A stretch of 64,000 nucleotides of DNA from Acidobacteriota bacterium. GTDB lineage: Bacteria > Acidobacteriota > Terriglobia > Bryobacterales > UBA6623. Position numbers and translations under genes: made by a program. The notes beneath the pieces are model-generated. The model ran no database searches. It was not told the DNA's origin and worked only from the letters and a program-made list of their open reading frames with translations. Positions 21,091 through 30,582 of this stretch are shown here, one piece after another. The stretch covers positions 248,001 through 312,000 of the forward strand of contig WGMB01000010.1 of NCBI GenBank assembly GCA_016125275.1, in the 5' to 3' direction. Numbering within the stretch: position 1 is the stretch's first letter; each line of letters starts with the position of its first letter.

Positions 21091-21113
21091 GGTACTGCAA
21101 TTTCGGTAGTACC
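21091..21113. terminator. Short hairpin after pcrA
   Basis: GGTACT pairs with AGTACC around an 11-base loop, 18 bases after the pcrA stop. A second downstream copy (CAGTACC, 21121-21127) can pair with GGTACTG instead, so two alternative structures are possible. It may be a terminator, but it also overlaps the AGTAC element described next. Confidence 0.35.
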
Positions 21114-21154
21114 TTCCGGTCAGTACCAAAGAACTACGATCTCAGTAGAAAACC
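21108..21154 (+). promoter_or_regulatory. Spaced AGTAC element before the Tad genes
   Basis: AGTAC occurs at 21108-21112 and 21122-21126 (14-base repeat), then TCT at 21140-21142 and AGAAA at 21147-21151. The same four blocks with the same spacing occur at 31350-31393 upstream of the secreted-protein pair. The element may be a promoter or a regulator site for the three Tad-like genes that start at 21224. Only two copies were seen. Confidence 0.35.
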
Positions 21155-21223
21155 GGGAATGCTCCTCGTAGACCCCTTAGGCCTCCGTCGCGGAGACTTA
21201 GGGTGGATACACGAGAGGCCCCG

Positions 21224-21712
21224 ATGAAACCGAACCCAGCGCTGCGAGGCGGACGTCGCGAACGAGGCCGAAACGGTCAGGCGATGGTCGAGTTCGCCCT
21301 TTCGTTTCTGCTATTTCTGAGCGTCGTCCTCGGTTTTGGCCAGCTCGGGCTGGGGCTCTGGATCAAGACGACGCTGCACCACGCCGTTCGGGAAGGCGCC
21401 CGTTTCGCCATCACCGGGAAGACCCTAGACGGACTGGGACACGACGCCTCGATCCGTTCGGTGGTGCTCGACAAATCCGTAGGTCTGATCAGGCCGGCCG
21501 ATGCTGACAGCCTGATCACCATCCAGTATTACGACGGCGCCGGCGCGGCCACCGAGTCGAACGCGGGCGGCAACACGCTGGTGCTGAGCGTGGCGAGCTA
21601 CCCGATCCCGTGGCTGGTGCCCCTACCGTTGTCGGCGGTGGGCGACGGGTTCAATGTCACAGTCAGCGCCGTCGACCGGCTCGAGCCGTTCCCGACGCCT
21701 CCCACTCGCTAG
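21224..21712 (+). CDS. TadE-like pilus assembly protein
   Basis: 162 residues from ATG 21224, with AGAGG 5 bases upstream. A single N-terminal membrane segment follows the basic start: NGQAMVEFALSFLLFLSVVLGFGQLGLGLW, the TadE-type signature (G-Q/N-x-[AM]-VE-F-A-L). The rest is extracytoplasmic. Such pseudopilins belong to Flp/Tad pilus systems, but no tadA, tadB or tadC is in the window. It is the first of three genes, at 14 and 31 base spacing. Confidence 0.8.
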   Translation: MKPNPALRGGRRERGRNGQAMVEFALSFLLFLSVVLGFGQLGLGLWIKTTLHHAVREGARFAITGKTLDGLGHDASIRSVVLDKSVGLIRPADADSLITIQYYDGAGAATESNAGGNTLVLSVASYPIPWLVPLPLSAVGDGFNVTVSAVDRLEPFPTPPTR

Positions 21713-21726
21713 AGGAGCTTTCCGTC

Positions 21727-22332
21727 ATGCGCCCCATCCGCCATCTGCTTCGCAACAACCGCGGCAACGCCTTCGTCGAACTTGCTCTGACGCTGCCGGT
21801 TCTCACGTTGATGCTGTTTGGCGTGATCACTGGCGGGCTGGTATTCGACCGCTACATGACGGTCGTGCAGTTGTGCCGTAACGCCGCCGGGATGATGGCG
21901 CGCGGCGCCAACTTCGCTCTGGCGACGAACAAGCAGCTACTGCTGACCGGCCAGAACCTCGAGATTACGGCCAACGGCGGCAACGGCGTGATCTACCTGA
22001 CACGCGTCACCGTGGCGCCTCCCGGGACGGCCAACGAGGGCGAAATCGTCATCGCCGAACGGCATGTGATCGGCAACCCGAACTTTCGGCCCAGCGTGCT
22101 GGGCTCGCCGGCGTCGGCCATCTGGCCCAACCCTGACAAGCCCGCTCCGACCGGCGACGTAAAGGACTTCAACGAGGAGCCCTCGGCCGTCGCCAACGTC
22201 CCCGCCGCTCTCAGCACCCTGCCGCTGGGCGAGAGCATGTACGTTGCCGAGATCTACCACTCGGCCGAGTCGATCCGCTTCGGGCGCGCTTGGCGAGATC
22301 CGCTACAGATGTCGTCGGTGACCTACTTCTAG
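21727..22332 (+). CDS. TadE-like pilus protein, second copy
   Basis: 201 residues. It has the same signature (RGNAFVELALTLPVLTLMLFGVITGGLVFDRYM) followed by an extracytoplasmic part of unknown structure. ATG 21727 has AGGAG 9 bases upstream. It is very likely cotranscribed with the genes on both sides. Confidence 0.78.
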   Translation: MRPIRHLLRNNRGNAFVELALTLPVLTLMLFGVITGGLVFDRYMTVVQLCRNAAGMMARGANFALATNKQLLLTGQNLEITANGGNGVIYLTRVTVAPPGTANEGEIVIAERHVIGNPNFRPSVLGSPASAIWPNPDKPAPTGDVKDFNEEPSAVANVPAALSTLPLGESMYVAEIYHSAESIRFGRAWRDPLQMSSVTYF

Positions 22333-22363
22333 GGGCTCCGAGCATCGCAAGGGGGGAACAATC

Positions 22364-23716
22364 ATGAAGCGTCTCGAGCAAATCCGCCGACGCGGGCAGA
22401 TTCTGCCGCTGTTTGCGATCTTTCTGGGCTTCTTGCTCGGCTTTGCGGCTTTGGCTTTCGACATCGGCTATGCCATGGTGGTGCGCACGCAACTGATGGC
22501 GGCGCTCGACGCCGCCACCCTGGCCTCCATCCGCTACGCCCCGCAAGGCGCGGCGGCGATGGAAGCGGCGGCGCAGCGGACCTTCGCCGCCAACCTCCCG
22601 GCCGGCAAGCTGATGATCAGCAACCCCACCGTGACGACTCCGGCGTTGACCGAGGAGCAGGGCGCGCTGCGCGTCGCTCTGTCGGCGTCGGCCGATATCC
22701 CCATGTTCTTCGCGCGCTGGTTCCGCGCGGACGGCATGACGATTCGGGCGAACTCGGCGGCGGCGCGGCGCGACCGGAACATCATTCTGGTCCTCGACTA
22801 CTCGGCCTCGGTCGGACCGGTGCTGGGAGACATCAAAGACGCCGCCAAAGCGTTCGTGAACTCCTTCTCGGACCAGTATGACCAAGTCGGATTGGTTGTC
22901 TTCAGCACCTCGGGCGCGATCGCCTATCCGCCGCAGAGACCCTTCAAGGCCGACCTCACCGGCGTGATCAACGGGGTGCAGCAGGAGCTGTTCACCAACC
23001 ACGCGATTGGTCTCTACTACGCCTATCGGGCTATGGCCGAGCTCAACGATCCGCTCAAGGACCTGAAAATGAACGAGATCGTGCTGTTCACCGACGGCCG
23101 CGCCAACTGGTTCCCGGGGCGGTTCAACGTGCGGACCGGCTCGGGGCGCTGCAACACGTCGCCGGCGGAAGGCGTGTTCGGCATCACCGGCAGGAGCTAC
23201 TACAACAATCGGATTCTGTCGCTGCAGGCTTCGGCGATGCCGAACGCACCGGCCCTCTCCCCCGATTGCTCAGGGCTGGCGACGGGCACGAACCCGGTGC
23301 TGTCGATCAACCCGTCTTGGATTCCGCCCTCGTCGCCCACCGCCGGAGCGATCTTTCCGGAAGGCGTCTCGCTGCTGGGATTCAAGAACAACAGCACGAC
23401 GATCCTCAACAAGTCCAATCCCTCGACCACCGAGCGGGAGCAAATTGCGGCGAACGTGACCGACAGCCTGGCGCGGCTGATCCGCAAGGACCCGATGGGG
23501 ATCCGGCTGCACGCGATCGGCTACGAGGGCACCGAGACACTCGAGATGGACGTGCTCGAGCGCATCGCCAACTGCCAGGATTGCACTCGCGTGGACGCAG
23601 CCGACGCTGCTGACACAACCCAGGCCAAGGGCCGCCTGGTGATGGCCCAGACCCAGCAGGAGCTACTGCAGGCGTTTCTCGACATCGCCGGCTTCATCGG
23701 CCGGATCACTGACTAG
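22364..23716 (+). CDS. TadG-like protein with von Willebrand factor A domain
   Basis: 450 residues. The N-terminal 60 residues match the Tad-type membrane leader (RGQILPLFAIFLGFLLGFAALAFDIGYAM...AALDAATLA). A VWA domain starts near 139 with a MIDAS motif (LVLDYSASVG, DxSxS) and continues past LFTDGRAN. Such proteins are thought to help anchor or adhere the pilus. It is followed by a 10-base-arm hairpin. Confidence 0.82.
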   Translation: MKRLEQIRRRGQILPLFAIFLGFLLGFAALAFDIGYAMVVRTQLMAALDAATLASIRYAPQGAAAMEAAAQRTFAANLPAGKLMISNPTVTTPALTEEQGALRVALSASADIPMFFARWFRADGMTIRANSAAARRDRNIILVLDYSASVGPVLGDIKDAAKAFVNSFSDQYDQVGLVVFSTSGAIAYPPQRPFKADLTGVINGVQQELFTNHAIGLYYAYRAMAELNDPLKDLKMNEIVLFTDGRANWFPGRFNVRTGSGRCNTSPAEGVFGITGRSYYNNRILSLQASAMPNAPALSPDCSGLATGTNPVLSINPSWIPPSSPTAGAIFPEGVSLLGFKNNSTTILNKSNPSTTEREQIAANVTDSLARLIRKDPMGIRLHAIGYEGTETLEMDVLERIANCQDCTRVDAADAADTTQAKGRLVMAQTQQELLQAFLDIAGFIGRITD

Positions 23717-23731
23717 CGGCGCGGCTCTTCT

Positions 23732-23776
23732 GGCGGGGCGGCGAACACGGCTATCATGGAGCCTTTCCGCCCCGCC
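23732..23776 (+). terminator. GC-rich hairpin between tadG-like and nhaC
   Basis: GGCGGGGCGG (23732-23741) and CCGCCCCGCC (23767-23776) are perfect 10-base arms with a 25-base loop. It lies after the tadG-like stop and ends seven bases before the nhaC ATG, so it is either a terminator or a structure limiting translation of nhaC. Confidence 0.5.
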
Positions 23777-23783
23777 CGCCTCT

Positions 23784-25220
23784 ATGAGCTCACCGCCGCC
23801 TAGCGACGCCGCCCCCAGCCTGCCGCCGCTGTGGGTCTCCTTGCTGCCGGCCGGGGCCCTGGTGGCGCTGCTGTTCTTCTCCATCAAGGTGTTGGGCTCG
23901 TCGGGGCACATTCCGCTGATCGCCGCGACGGCGGTGGCGGGGTTGACCGGCACGACGATCCTCAAGCGACCCTGGCGGGAGCTCGAGGCGGGCCTGATCC
24001 AAAGCATCTCCCACGCCCTGCCGGCGATCCTCATCCTGATGGCAGTGGGACTGCTGATCGGCGTCTGGATCGCCTCGGGCGTAGTCCCTTTGCTGATCTA
24101 CTACGGCCTCCAGATCCTGGCGCCGAGCTACTTTCTGGCGGCCGCCTGCGCCGCCTGCGCGTTGATCTCGCTGGCAATCGGGTCCTCGTGGTCCACGGCG
24201 GCGACGGCCGGGCTGGCTTTGATCGGCGTCGGCCAGGCGCTGGGCGTGCCGGAAGCGATGACGGCCGGGGCGGTGGTCTCCGGGGCGTACTTCGGCGACA
24301 AGATGTCTCCCCTGTCCGACACCACGAACCTGGCCTCGGCGACCGCCGGCGCGGACCTGTTCGAGCACATCCGGCACATGCTCTACACCACCATGCCGGC
24401 GCTGGCGATCGCATTGTCGATCTACCTGTTCATGGGCTTTCAGGCGAGCGTGACGGGCGACCGCACGGCGCCGGCCTATCTAGAGATGACGCAGGGGCTG
24501 GAGGGCGGCTTCGACCTGACGGTCTGGCTGCTGGCGGCGCCGGTGGTGACGCTGGCGCTCATCGCCCGGCGGACCTCGCCGCTGCCGGCGCTGCTGGCCG
24601 GCGTGTTCGTGGGCTGCGTCCTGCTGCTGGTCTTTCAGCCGCAGAACGCGCCTGAGGGAGTGGGCTCGGTGATCGCGATCCTCTACGGAGGGTTCCAGAG
24701 CCATTCCGGGACGGCGGCGGTGGACGAGCTGCTCTCGCGCGGCGGCCTGACGAGCATGCTCGAGACGATCGCGCTGATCATTTGCGCCTTCGGCTTTGGC
24801 GGCGTGATGGAGGCCTCGGGCATGCTGGCGCGGCTGACCCAGGCGATCCTCTCCGGCGCCCGCTCGAGCGCGGCGCTTGTGACGGCGACGGTACTCAGCG
24901 GCGTGGGCCTGAACTTCCTGACCGCCGACCAGTACCTGGCCGTCGTGCTGCCAGGGCGCATGTACCGCGCGGCCTACGCCGCCCACGGTCTGCACCCCAA
25001 GAATCTCTCCCGCGCCATCGAAGACTCCGCGACGCTGACCTCGCCGCTGGTGCCGTGGAACACCTGTGGGGCCTACATGGCGAGCGTGCTCGGCGTGGCG
25101 ACGTTCGCTTATCTGCCCTACGCCTTCCTCAATCTGCTGGGGCCGGTGATCTCCATCGCCTATGGCTTGACCGGGTTCACTATTGAAAAAATAGAACGAA
25201 CCGCGCCGCCGAAGCCGTAG
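23784..25220 (+). CDS. nhaC: NhaC-type Na+/H+ antiporter
   Basis: 478 residues, about 11-12 hydrophobic segments. The family motif region SSWSTAATAGLALIGVG...GAYFGDKMSPLSDTTNLAS is clear and puts it in the NhaC group of the ion-transporter superfamily; it exchanges Na+ for H+ across the inner membrane. Substrate could also be an organic anion in related members. It precedes tlyA by 17 bases. Confidence 0.88.
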   Translation: MSSPPPSDAAPSLPPLWVSLLPAGALVALLFFSIKVLGSSGHIPLIAATAVAGLTGTTILKRPWRELEAGLIQSISHALPAILILMAVGLLIGVWIASGVVPLLIYYGLQILAPSYFLAAACAACALISLAIGSSWSTAATAGLALIGVGQALGVPEAMTAGAVVSGAYFGDKMSPLSDTTNLASATAGADLFEHIRHMLYTTMPALAIALSIYLFMGFQASVTGDRTAPAYLEMTQGLEGGFDLTVWLLAAPVVTLALIARRTSPLPALLAGVFVGCVLLLVFQPQNAPEGVGSVIAILYGGFQSHSGTAAVDELLSRGGLTSMLETIALIICAFGFGGVMEASGMLARLTQAILSGARSSAALVTATVLSGVGLNFLTADQYLAVVLPGRMYRAAYAAHGLHPKNLSRAIEDSATLTSPLVPWNTCGAYMASVLGVATFAYLPYAFLNLLGPVISIAYGLTGFTIEKIERTAPPKP

Positions 25221-25237
25221 ACTTTGAAAGCGCCGCC

Positions 25238-25993
25238 ATGGCCAAGGTTGAATCCATCCGCCTCGACCAACTGCTGGTCGACCGCGATCTGGTCGAGTCG
25301 CGACACAAGGCGCAAGCGCTGATCCTGGCCGGCCAGGTGTTGGTGGAGGAGCAGAAGGTCGACAAGCCGGGGCGGCGGGTTTCGGCCGAAGCGGCCGTTC
25401 GATTCCTGGGTTTGCCGGCGAAATTCGTCAGCCGCGCCGGCTACAAGCTCGAGGCGGCTCTGGAGCGATTCTCGGTGGATCTGATGGGAACGACGTGCCT
25501 CGATGTCGGCGCCTCCACCGGCGGCTTCACCGACTGCATGCTGCAGCGCGGCGCCGCCAAAGTCTACGCGGTCGACGTCGGAACCAACCAGTTGCACTGG
25601 AAGATTCGCCAGGACCCGCGAGTGGAGGTCCGGGAGCGCGTGAACGCCCGCTACCTGGGGCCGCCGGACGTGCCGGAGCCGTGCGACTTCGCCTGCTGTG
25701 ACGTCAGCTTTATCTCTGTTACCCTGATTCTGCCGGCTGTCGTCGCACTTCTGACCCCCTCGGCCCCGATGATCGTCCTCGCGAAACCGCAGTTCGAAGT
25801 CGGCCGGGCGGACGTCGGCAAGGGCGGCGTCGTGCGCGATCCCGCTTTGCGCCAGGCCGCCGCCGACCGAGTCGCCTTGTCGTTGCGCGAGCTCGGATTT
25901 CGCAAGGTTGAGCAGATGGAGAGCCCTCTTGCGGGCGCTGAAGGGAATCGCGAGCTGCTTTTGCTCGCCGCCGAGCGCGAGCGCGTTCCATGA
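25238..25993 (+). CDS. tlyA: TlyA family rRNA 2'-O-methyltransferase
   Basis: 251 residues. An N-terminal S4 RNA-binding domain (RLDQLLVDRDLVESRHKAQALILAGQVLV) is followed by a short linker and an FtsJ-like methyltransferase with motif I DVGASTGGFTDCML. Ribose methylation of 16S/23S rRNA is the known role of TlyA. The gene's stop overlaps the nadK start by 4 bases (ATGA); tlyA-nadK pairing is common, so the call is firm. Confidence 0.92.
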   Translation: MAKVESIRLDQLLVDRDLVESRHKAQALILAGQVLVEEQKVDKPGRRVSAEAAVRFLGLPAKFVSRAGYKLEAALERFSVDLMGTTCLDVGASTGGFTDCMLQRGAAKVYAVDVGTNQLHWKIRQDPRVEVRERVNARYLGPPDVPEPCDFACCDVSFISVTLILPAVVALLTPSAPMIVLAKPQFEVGRADVGKGGVVRDPALRQAAADRVALSLRELGFRKVEQMESPLAGAEGNRELLLLAAERERVP

Positions 25994-26847
25994 TTCGAAA
26001 ATTGGGCATCGTTTCCAAGCCCGGGCGTGAAGATATCCCGGAGCTTCTGAGCCAGGTTCTGCCCTGGCTCGAGAGTCGCGGCGTGCTCTACGCCTGCGAC
26101 CGCGTGACCGCCGGCTATCTCGGCCGCAAGGACGGCTTCGAGCGCTCGCAACTCGACGAAGACTTCGACTTGATGCTGGTGCTCGGCGGCGACGGGACGC
26201 TGCTGTCGGTGGCGCGGGGCGTGGGCGTACGCGAGACGCCGCTGCTGGCGGTCAACCTCGGCGGGCTGGGCTTCATGATGACCACCGGCCCGGAGGAGAT
26301 CTTCACGGCGCTCGAAAAGGTGATCGCCGGCGACTACCGAGTGCAGCGCCGCATGGTCTTGTCGGCTCGTGTGCGGCGCCAAGGCGAGCTGGTGGCCAGC
26401 CACCATGCGCTCAACGACGTGGTCGTGAACAAAGCGGCCATCGCCCGCCTGCTGCACCTGGAAGTCTTCATCGACGAGGAGTTCATGTGCGGCTATCGCG
26501 CCGACGGCCTGATCCTCTCCACGCCGACAGGCTCGACGGCCTACTCGCTGGCGGCCGGAGGGCCCGTGATCTCGCCGGCGGTGGCCAGCGTCTGCGTGAC
26601 GCCGATTTGCCCGCACACGCTCTCCAACCGGCCCGTCGTGGTGCCGGACTCGGCCAAAATCGAGATCATCTTCGCCGGCGGCGACGACTCGACCTTTCTT
26701 ACGGTCGACGGGCAGGTCGGCGTGAACCTTCGCATCGACGACCGCATCGAGGTTTCTCGCGCGGCGCACGCGGTGCGCGTGGTCCAGCCGGACAAGCTCG
26801 GGTTCTTCGACGTGCTGCGCGCGAAGATGCAGTGGGGAGGCCGGTGA
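25990..26847 (+). CDS. nadK: NAD kinase
   Basis: 285 residues. It phosphorylates NAD+ to NADP+. The motifs LVLGGDGTLLSVARG, VNLGGLGF, ALNDVVVNK and a TPTGSTAYSLAAGGP stretch are all in place. It follows tlyA with a 4-base overlap and precedes the ABC exporter genes by three bases. Confidence 0.96.
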   Translation: MIRKLGIVSKPGREDIPELLSQVLPWLESRGVLYACDRVTAGYLGRKDGFERSQLDEDFDLMLVLGGDGTLLSVARGVGVRETPLLAVNLGGLGFMMTTGPEEIFTALEKVIAGDYRVQRRMVLSARVRRQGELVASHHALNDVVVNKAAIARLLHLEVFIDEEFMCGYRADGLILSTPTGSTAYSLAAGGPVISPAVASVCVTPICPHTLSNRPVVVPDSAKIEIIFAGGDDSTFLTVDGQVGVNLRIDDRIEVSRAAHAVRVVQPDKLGFFDVLRAKMQWGGR

Positions 26848-26850
26848 CCC

Positions 26851-27999
26851 ATGGGCAAGTTCTTTCCACTGGTGGCGAAGAGCTTGCTCCGTAACGTCCG
26901 GCGGACGGTGTTGACGGCGCTCAGCGTCGCCGTGTCGCTGTTTCTGCTCGGCTCCCTGCTGGCGGTCTACGCCGCTTTCTACCATCGGCCGGAGGGCGCG
27001 GACAAAGCGTTGCGTTTGGTCACCCGCCACAAGGTGTCGCTGGCGCAGTCCCTGCCGGCCTACTACGGCCGTCAGATCGCCCAGGTCGAGGGGGTGGAGG
27101 CCGTGGCCGGCGCAAGCTGGTTCGGCGGCGTCTACATCGACAGCCGTCCGGAGCACTTCTTCGCCCGCTTCGCCTGCGACCCTGACGTCATCTTCGACGT
27201 CTATCGCGAGTTCGACGTGCCGCCCGACCAGCTCGAGGCTTTTCGGAACGATCGCCAAGGCATGGCTGTCGGCAGTACGACGGCCGAACGCATCGGTCTG
27301 AAGCTCGGCCAGCGCATCACGATCCAGGGCGACATCTATCCCGTCGATCTCGAGCTCACGATTCGAGCCATCTTCAGCGGGCCTGACGACGACACCAGCT
27401 ACTTTCACCACAAGTACCTCGATGAGTCGATTCCGGAGGGCCGCCGCGACCGCATCGGTTTCTACGGCATCCGGGTGGCGAGCACGGACGACGTGCCGCG
27501 GGTGGCGCGCGCCGTCGACGAGATGTTCCGCAACGCTCCGGCGCCGACCAAGACGGAGACTGAGGCCGCCTTCAATCTCTCCTTCATCAATCAGATGGGG
27601 AACGTGAAGATGTTTCTGCTGTCGATTGCCGGCGCGATCGTGTTCACGATCATGCTGGTCTCGGCCAACGCCATGGCGATGTCAGTGCGCGAGCGCATCC
27701 GCGAGGTAGGCGTGCTCAAGACGCTGGGCTTCACGACCAGCGGCGTGCTGGGGCTGATCCTGAGCGAGGCCTTGCTCGTGGCAGGGGCCGGCGGAGCGCT
27801 GGGCGTCACGGGCGCCTACTTCGCCACCAAGCTCATGGACAAGCTCGCGGCAGGCTTCATCAGCGGCTTCGCGCTGCCCCTGTGGGGAGTGCCGATCTGT
27901 ATGGCGGCGGCGCTGCTGATCGGTCTGGGCAGCTCGTTCCTGCCGGCCCTGGCGGCTTCGCGCACATCGATCGTGGAGGCGCTGCGCCACAACGGCTAG
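26851..27999 (+). CDS. FtsX/MacB-type ABC transporter permease
   Basis: 382 residues. One membrane segment near the N-terminus (VLTALSVAVSLFLLGSLLAVYAAF), a periplasmic MacB-like part to about 250, and three C-terminal segments (FLLSIAGAIVFTIML..., LGLILSEALLVAGAGGALGV, CMAAALLIGLGSSFLPALAA) in the FtsX pattern. It is the first of two non-identical permeases of one exporter together with the adaptor and ATPase downstream. Confidence 0.85.
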   Translation: MGKFFPLVAKSLLRNVRRTVLTALSVAVSLFLLGSLLAVYAAFYHRPEGADKALRLVTRHKVSLAQSLPAYYGRQIAQVEGVEAVAGASWFGGVYIDSRPEHFFARFACDPDVIFDVYREFDVPPDQLEAFRNDRQGMAVGSTTAERIGLKLGQRITIQGDIYPVDLELTIRAIFSGPDDDTSYFHHKYLDESIPEGRRDRIGFYGIRVASTDDVPRVARAVDEMFRNAPAPTKTETEAAFNLSFINQMGNVKMFLLSIAGAIVFTIMLVSANAMAMSVRERIREVGVLKTLGFTTSGVLGLILSEALLVAGAGGALGVTGAYFATKLMDKLAAGFISGFALPLWGVPICMAAALLIGLGSSFLPALAASRTSIVEALRHNG

Positions 28000-28022
28000 C
28001 ACGCCGCAGGCTGAGACGACCC

Positions 28023-29198
28023 ATGGCCATCCCCCTCGCCTACAACCTGCGCAATCTTCGGGTCCGCCTGACGACCACGCTGATGACGGCGTTGGGCATT
28101 GCTTTGACCGTGGCGGTGCTGCTGGGTGTGATGGCGCTGGTGAACGGGCTGCGCGGCGCCTTGGAGGTGACCGGTCGCCCGGATCAGGTGATCGTCATGC
28201 GGCAGGGCTCGACGGCGGAGCTCGTCAGCGCGGTACAGGCCGAGAAGTTCCGCGACATTGCTCTGCTCGACGGCATCGCCCAGCGCGACGGTCAGCCGAT
28301 GCTGTCGCACGAGATCGTCTCCGTGGTGTCGCTGCGGCTGCGCGACGAGCCCGACAATCCGGAGACCGAGGGCAACGTCAACATCCGGGGCGTCTCGCCG
28401 ATGGGGCGCTACCTGCGCGACGACTTGAAGCTCACCGAAGGCCGTTGGTTCGAGCCCGGCAAACGCGAGGTTGTAGTCGGCCAGGGCGTGCATGCCATCC
28501 GCGCCAACTCGGACATCGGCGACAAGATCACCTTCGGGCGCGATGAATGGGAGGTCGTCGGGGTCTTCGAGGACGGCCGCTCGGCCTACAACAGCGAGAT
28601 CTGGTGCGACGGCAACTTGGCGACGCTCGACCTGGGGCGCAACGGCACGCGCAGCTCGGTGCTGCTGCGGGCGACCGACGAGGCCGCCGCGCAGGCGATC
28701 ATCCGGAGGGTCCAGCAGGATCAGCGCCTGCTGCTGGAAGGGCAGCTCGAGCGAGAGTATTACGCCAAGCAGATGAGCTCGGCGGGGCCGGTACAGGCGC
28801 TCGGGGTCTTCGTGGCGATGATCATGGCGGTGGGGAGCTGCTTTGCCGCCATGAACACGATGTATACGGCGGTCGCGCGGCGCTCGCGGGAGGTCGGCAC
28901 CCTGCGGCTGCTGGGCTTTTCGCGGGCCAGCATCCTGCTGAGCTTCGTGCTCGAGTCGCTGTTCCTCTCACTGACCGGTGGGCTGCTGGGCTGCCTGCTG
29001 GTGCTGCCCCTCAACGGGCTGCAAAGCCGCATCGGCAACCAGCTCACCTTCAGTGAGACGACATTCTCGTTTCAGATCACGCCGGAGAGCGTCGCGATGG
29101 GGCTGGGATTTGCCGCCGTGATGGGCGTTGTGGGGGGACTGCTGCCGGCTCGCCTGGCCGCGGGACGCAGCATCCTGGCTTCGTTGCGCGGCGGTTAG
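28023..29198 (+). CDS. FtsX/MacB-type ABC transporter permease, partner
   Basis: 391 residues from ATG 28023. The same one-plus-three membrane pattern, with TTLMTALGIALTVAVLLGVMALVNG at the N-terminus and VARRSREVGTLRLLGFSRASILLSFVLESL at the C-terminal FtsX core. It and the first permease are likely to form a heterodimer. A longer frame upstream to 27882 overlaps the previous gene and is not used. Confidence 0.85.
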   Translation: MAIPLAYNLRNLRVRLTTTLMTALGIALTVAVLLGVMALVNGLRGALEVTGRPDQVIVMRQGSTAELVSAVQAEKFRDIALLDGIAQRDGQPMLSHEIVSVVSLRLRDEPDNPETEGNVNIRGVSPMGRYLRDDLKLTEGRWFEPGKREVVVGQGVHAIRANSDIGDKITFGRDEWEVVGVFEDGRSAYNSEIWCDGNLATLDLGRNGTRSSVLLRATDEAAAQAIIRRVQQDQRLLLEGQLEREYYAKQMSSAGPVQALGVFVAMIMAVGSCFAAMNTMYTAVARRSREVGTLRLLGFSRASILLSFVLESLFLSLTGGLLGCLLVLPLNGLQSRIGNQLTFSETTFSFQITPESVAMGLGFAAVMGVVGGLLPARLAAGRSILASLRGG

Positions 29199-29211
29199 GG
29201 GACGCAGAACA

Positions 29212-30582
29212 ATGGCGAACGAATCCAACCTGGGAGCGGACCTCTCGCGCCTCAAGATCGACCGGGGCCGCCGGCAGCGGAACGAACGGCCGCTGTGGGC
29301 TCGCTGGTGGGCTCCGGCCGGCCTGGTGTTGTTGCTGGCGCTGGGGCTGTGGAGCTTCTTTGGGGCCGCGGGCGAGCCGGTGGTGGCGATCCAGCGCGTG
29401 GAAGCGGCTCGAATCGGCGGCGATCAGAATGAGCCCGGCGCGGCCGTCGTGCTCCAGGCTGCCGGCTATGTGGTGCCGCATCACAAGATCGAGGTCGCCT
29501 CCAAGGTGTCCGGCCGGGTGGCCTGGATCGGCGTCGAGAAGGGCGACCACGTCGAGAAAGGGCAGGTGCTGGTACGGCTGGAGGACAACGAGTTCCGCGC
29601 CCGGGTGAAGCAGTCCGAGGGTGAGACGGCGGCGCTGCGGGCGAGCCTGGAAGAGCTGGAGACCGGCTCCCGGCCCGAGGAGGTGCAGCGCGCCAGCGCG
29701 GACCTCGAAGAGGGCAAGGCGGATCTCGAAAAAGCTCGATTGGACCTGGAGCGGGCCAAGAAGTTGGTGTCCGAACAGGTCTGGGCGCGCCAGGAGCTCG
29801 ACAACGCTCAGGCCGCCTTCGACGCGCGCCAGGCCCGCGTCGAGGCGCTCGGCCGCAGCTTGGAGCTGCTCCGCATCGGACCCCGCAAAGAGGTCATCGA
29901 AGCCATGCGCGGCCAACTCCAGCGGGCGCAGGGTCAGCTCGACTTCGACCGCACACAGCTCGACGCAACGATCATCCGGGCTCCGGTGACGGGCACCATC
30001 CTGGAGCGCAACGTCGAGACCGGCGAGTTCGTGACCACCAGCTTCGTGGGCGAACGCGGCGCCAAGGGCTACGTCGTCTCGCTGGCCGACCTCAACGACT
30101 TGCAGGTGGAGCTCGACATCAGCCAGGACGACTTCGCCAAGCTCTCCATGGGCCAGAAAGCCATCGCCACAACCGACGCCTACCGGGATCGCGAATACAA
30201 GGGCGAGATCGTGGAGATCTCGCCCGAGGCCGACCGCCAGAAAGCGACCGTGCAGGTGAAGGTGCAGATCCTGGAGCCGGATTCCTTTCTGCGGCCGGAG
30301 ATGAACGCCAACGTGGCATTCCTGGCGCCGCCGCAAGCGGCCGCTTCCGGAGGAGGACCCGCTCCGGCTCCGGCGATCCGCGCACCGTCTTCGGCGGTCC
30401 GCAACGGCAAGGTCTTCCTGTACGTGAGCGGCAAGGTCATCGAGAGGGCCGTCGAGACGCGGCCCGGCCGTTCGGGCGATGTGGAGGTGGTCAGCGGTCT
30501 CTCCGGCGGCGAGGACTTGGTGGTCAATCCTCCCGAAGGGCTGACCGACGGGCAGAAGGTTCGACTGGAGGGAGAGGAATGA
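29212..30582 (+). CDS. HlyD/MacA-type periplasmic adaptor
   Basis: 456 residues from ATG 29212. One N-terminal membrane segment near 27-50, then a lipoyl/barrel-sandwich half-motif ([43 protein letters not shown]), a long coiled coil (about 130-240), the second lipoyl half ([22 protein letters not shown]) and a beta-barrel region. It couples the inner-membrane permease pair to an outer-membrane exit route. Confidence 0.9.
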   Translation: MANESNLGADLSRLKIDRGRRQRNERPLWARWWAPAGLVLLLALGLWSFFGAAGEPVVAIQRVEAARIGGDQNEPGAAVVLQAAGYVVPHHKIEVASKVSGRVAWIGVEKGDHVEKGQVLVRLEDNEFRARVKQSEGETAALRASLEELETGSRPEEVQRASADLEEGKADLEKARLDLERAKKLVSEQVWARQELDNAQAAFDARQARVEALGRSLELLRIGPRKEVIEAMRGQLQRAQGQLDFDRTQLDATIIRAPVTGTILERNVETGEFVTTSFVGERGAKGYVVSLADLNDLQVELDISQDDFAKLSMGQKAIATTDAYRDREYKGEIVEISPEADRQKATVQVKVQILEPDSFLRPEMNANVAFLAPPQAAASGGGPAPAPAIRAPSSAVRNGKVFLYVSGKVIERAVETRPGRSGDVEVVSGLSGGEDLVVNPPEGLTDGQKVRLEGEE

